This document shows, piece by piece, positions 6,351-6,772 of a stretch of DNA of 6,772 nt. The notes beneath the pieces are model-generated. The model was not told where the DNA came from. It was given only the letters and a program-made list of their open reading frames with translations, and searched no databases. The DNA comes from an uncultured Clostridia bacterium (lineage in GTDB: Bacteria; Bacillota; Clostridia; Oscillospirales; Ruminococcaceae). The DNA is taken from positions 1 through 6,772 of the forward strand of contig CALLQM010000394.1 of the NCBI GenBank assembly GCA_938014855.1, in the 5' to 3' direction. How positions within the stretch are numbered: position 1 is the first letter of the stretch; every line of letters begins with the position of its first letter. The translations under genes were made by a program, and so were the position numbers.

Positions 6351-6772
6351 ATGGCAAATGAAATAAATGAGGCAAGTCCAATCAACGAAACGAACGAAAA
6401 TAATGGGGCAAATTACGTAGTCAACCCGGAAAAAAATGAAATCATTACCGTGGACGGTGTCTCCTACCGTCGTCTATGTATCAAAACCCATGTCATTAGT
6501 GAAAACGATAACATTGTTGAGGTTGTCGATCGGTATGTTTCCCCCTTAGTGCAAGAGGGTGACATTGTATTTATCACCGAAAAAGCAGTAGCCTGCACAC
6601 AGCGCCGCGCAATCCCAATGAAGGATATCCACCCGCGTCCGCTTGCAAGGTTCCTGTGCAAATTTGTATTAAAAACGCCTTACGGAATCGGTCTTGGCAT
6701 TCCGGAAACAATGGAAATGGCTCTTCAGGAGTGTGGAACTCTGCGCATTCTGTTTGCCGCCGCAATTTCCGC
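6351..6772 (+). CDS. Coenzyme F420-0:gamma-glutamyl ligase (CofE)-like protein, N-terminal part; 3' partial
   Basis: ATG at 6351 with GGGAG 5 nt upstream; 140 full codons are visible and the frame runs off the window. The first 30 or so residues are rich in Asn and Glu and look disordered. The fold proper begins at about residue 31: RLCIKTHVI (41-49), DNIVEVVDRYV (53-63), then QEGDIVFITEKAVACTQRRAI (68-88). This matches the CofE N-terminal pattern, in which a Gly-Asp-aliphatic stretch leads to a lysine (Lys78) and an alanine-rich segment. Next comes HPRPLARFLCKFV and TPYGIGLGIPETMEMALQECG (109-129). True CofE adds glutamates to F420-0 with GTP. Related proteins of unknown role occur in clostridia not known to make F420, and this one resembles those; this rests on memory of the family, not a search. 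No F420 gene is seen nearby. The metal- and nucleotide-binding C-terminal part is outside the window. Confidence 0.75.
   Translation, partial: MANEINEASPINETNENNGANYVVNPEKNEIITVDGVSYRRLCIKTHVISENDNIVEVVDRYVSPLVQEGDIVFITEKAVACTQRRAIPMKDIHPRPLARFLCKFVLKTPYGIGLGIPETMEMALQECGTLRILFAAAIS

Noticed and set aside
1..6772. CRISPR array, insertion sequence, tRNA or rRNA gene
   Set aside because: No spaced direct repeats, transposase-like reading frames, terminal inverted repeats or tRNA-like folds were noticed on reading both strands.

Overview
The window looks like chromosomal DNA of a low-to-moderate GC Gram-positive bacterium, probably a clostridial Firmicute (Oscillospiraceae/Ruminococcaceae-like). 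This placement is inferred from strong AGGAG-type ribosome binding sites, a lipoprotein signal, an SxN/KTG class A penicillin-binding protein, AT-rich intergenic DNA and the style of the proteins. No marker gene fixes the taxon.

Layout, left to right. (1) 1-1023, plus strand: the C-terminal 340 residues of a class A penicillin-binding protein; its start lies before the window. (2) 1031-1074: a long hairpin that serves as a convergent, two-way terminator. (3) 1074-5200, minus strand: a tight three-gene operon, transcribed from a good sigma-70-like promoter at 5261-5232. The order is an MBOAT membrane O-acyltransferase (3797-5200), a DHHW/AlgX-like extracytoplasmic acyltransferase-type protein (2123-3769), and a lipoprotein resembling TRAP-transporter (DctP) solute-binding proteins (1074-2111). 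Gaps are 27 and 11 nt. (4) 5201-5389: an AT-rich divergent promoter region. (5) 5390-6265, plus strand: a ten-helix EamA/DMT-family transporter. (6) 6351-6772, plus strand: the N-terminal 140 residues of a coenzyme F420-0:gamma-glutamyl ligase (CofE)-like protein that runs off the right edge.

How the genes work together. By analogy with AlgI/AlgJ/AlgX, PatA/PatB and DltB/DltD systems, the MBOAT protein would bring acyl groups across the membrane. The DHHW protein, anchored by one helix with its domain outside, would place them on a cell-surface polymer. The third gene is the unusual part. It is a secreted, lipid-anchored DctP-fold protein with no TRAP membrane subunits nearby and with a degenerate ligand site, and it is tightly coupled to the acylation pair. 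It may be an accessory or glycan/acyl-binding factor of the same machine; this is inference. The neighbouring penicillin-binding protein fits a cell-envelope theme but is in a separate, convergent transcript. The CofE-like protein is a second point of interest, because nothing else in the window suggests F420 metabolism.

Start codons of three genes were moved inward from the longest open frame, because a clear Shine-Dalgarno sequence and family-typical N-terminus sit at the internal ATG.
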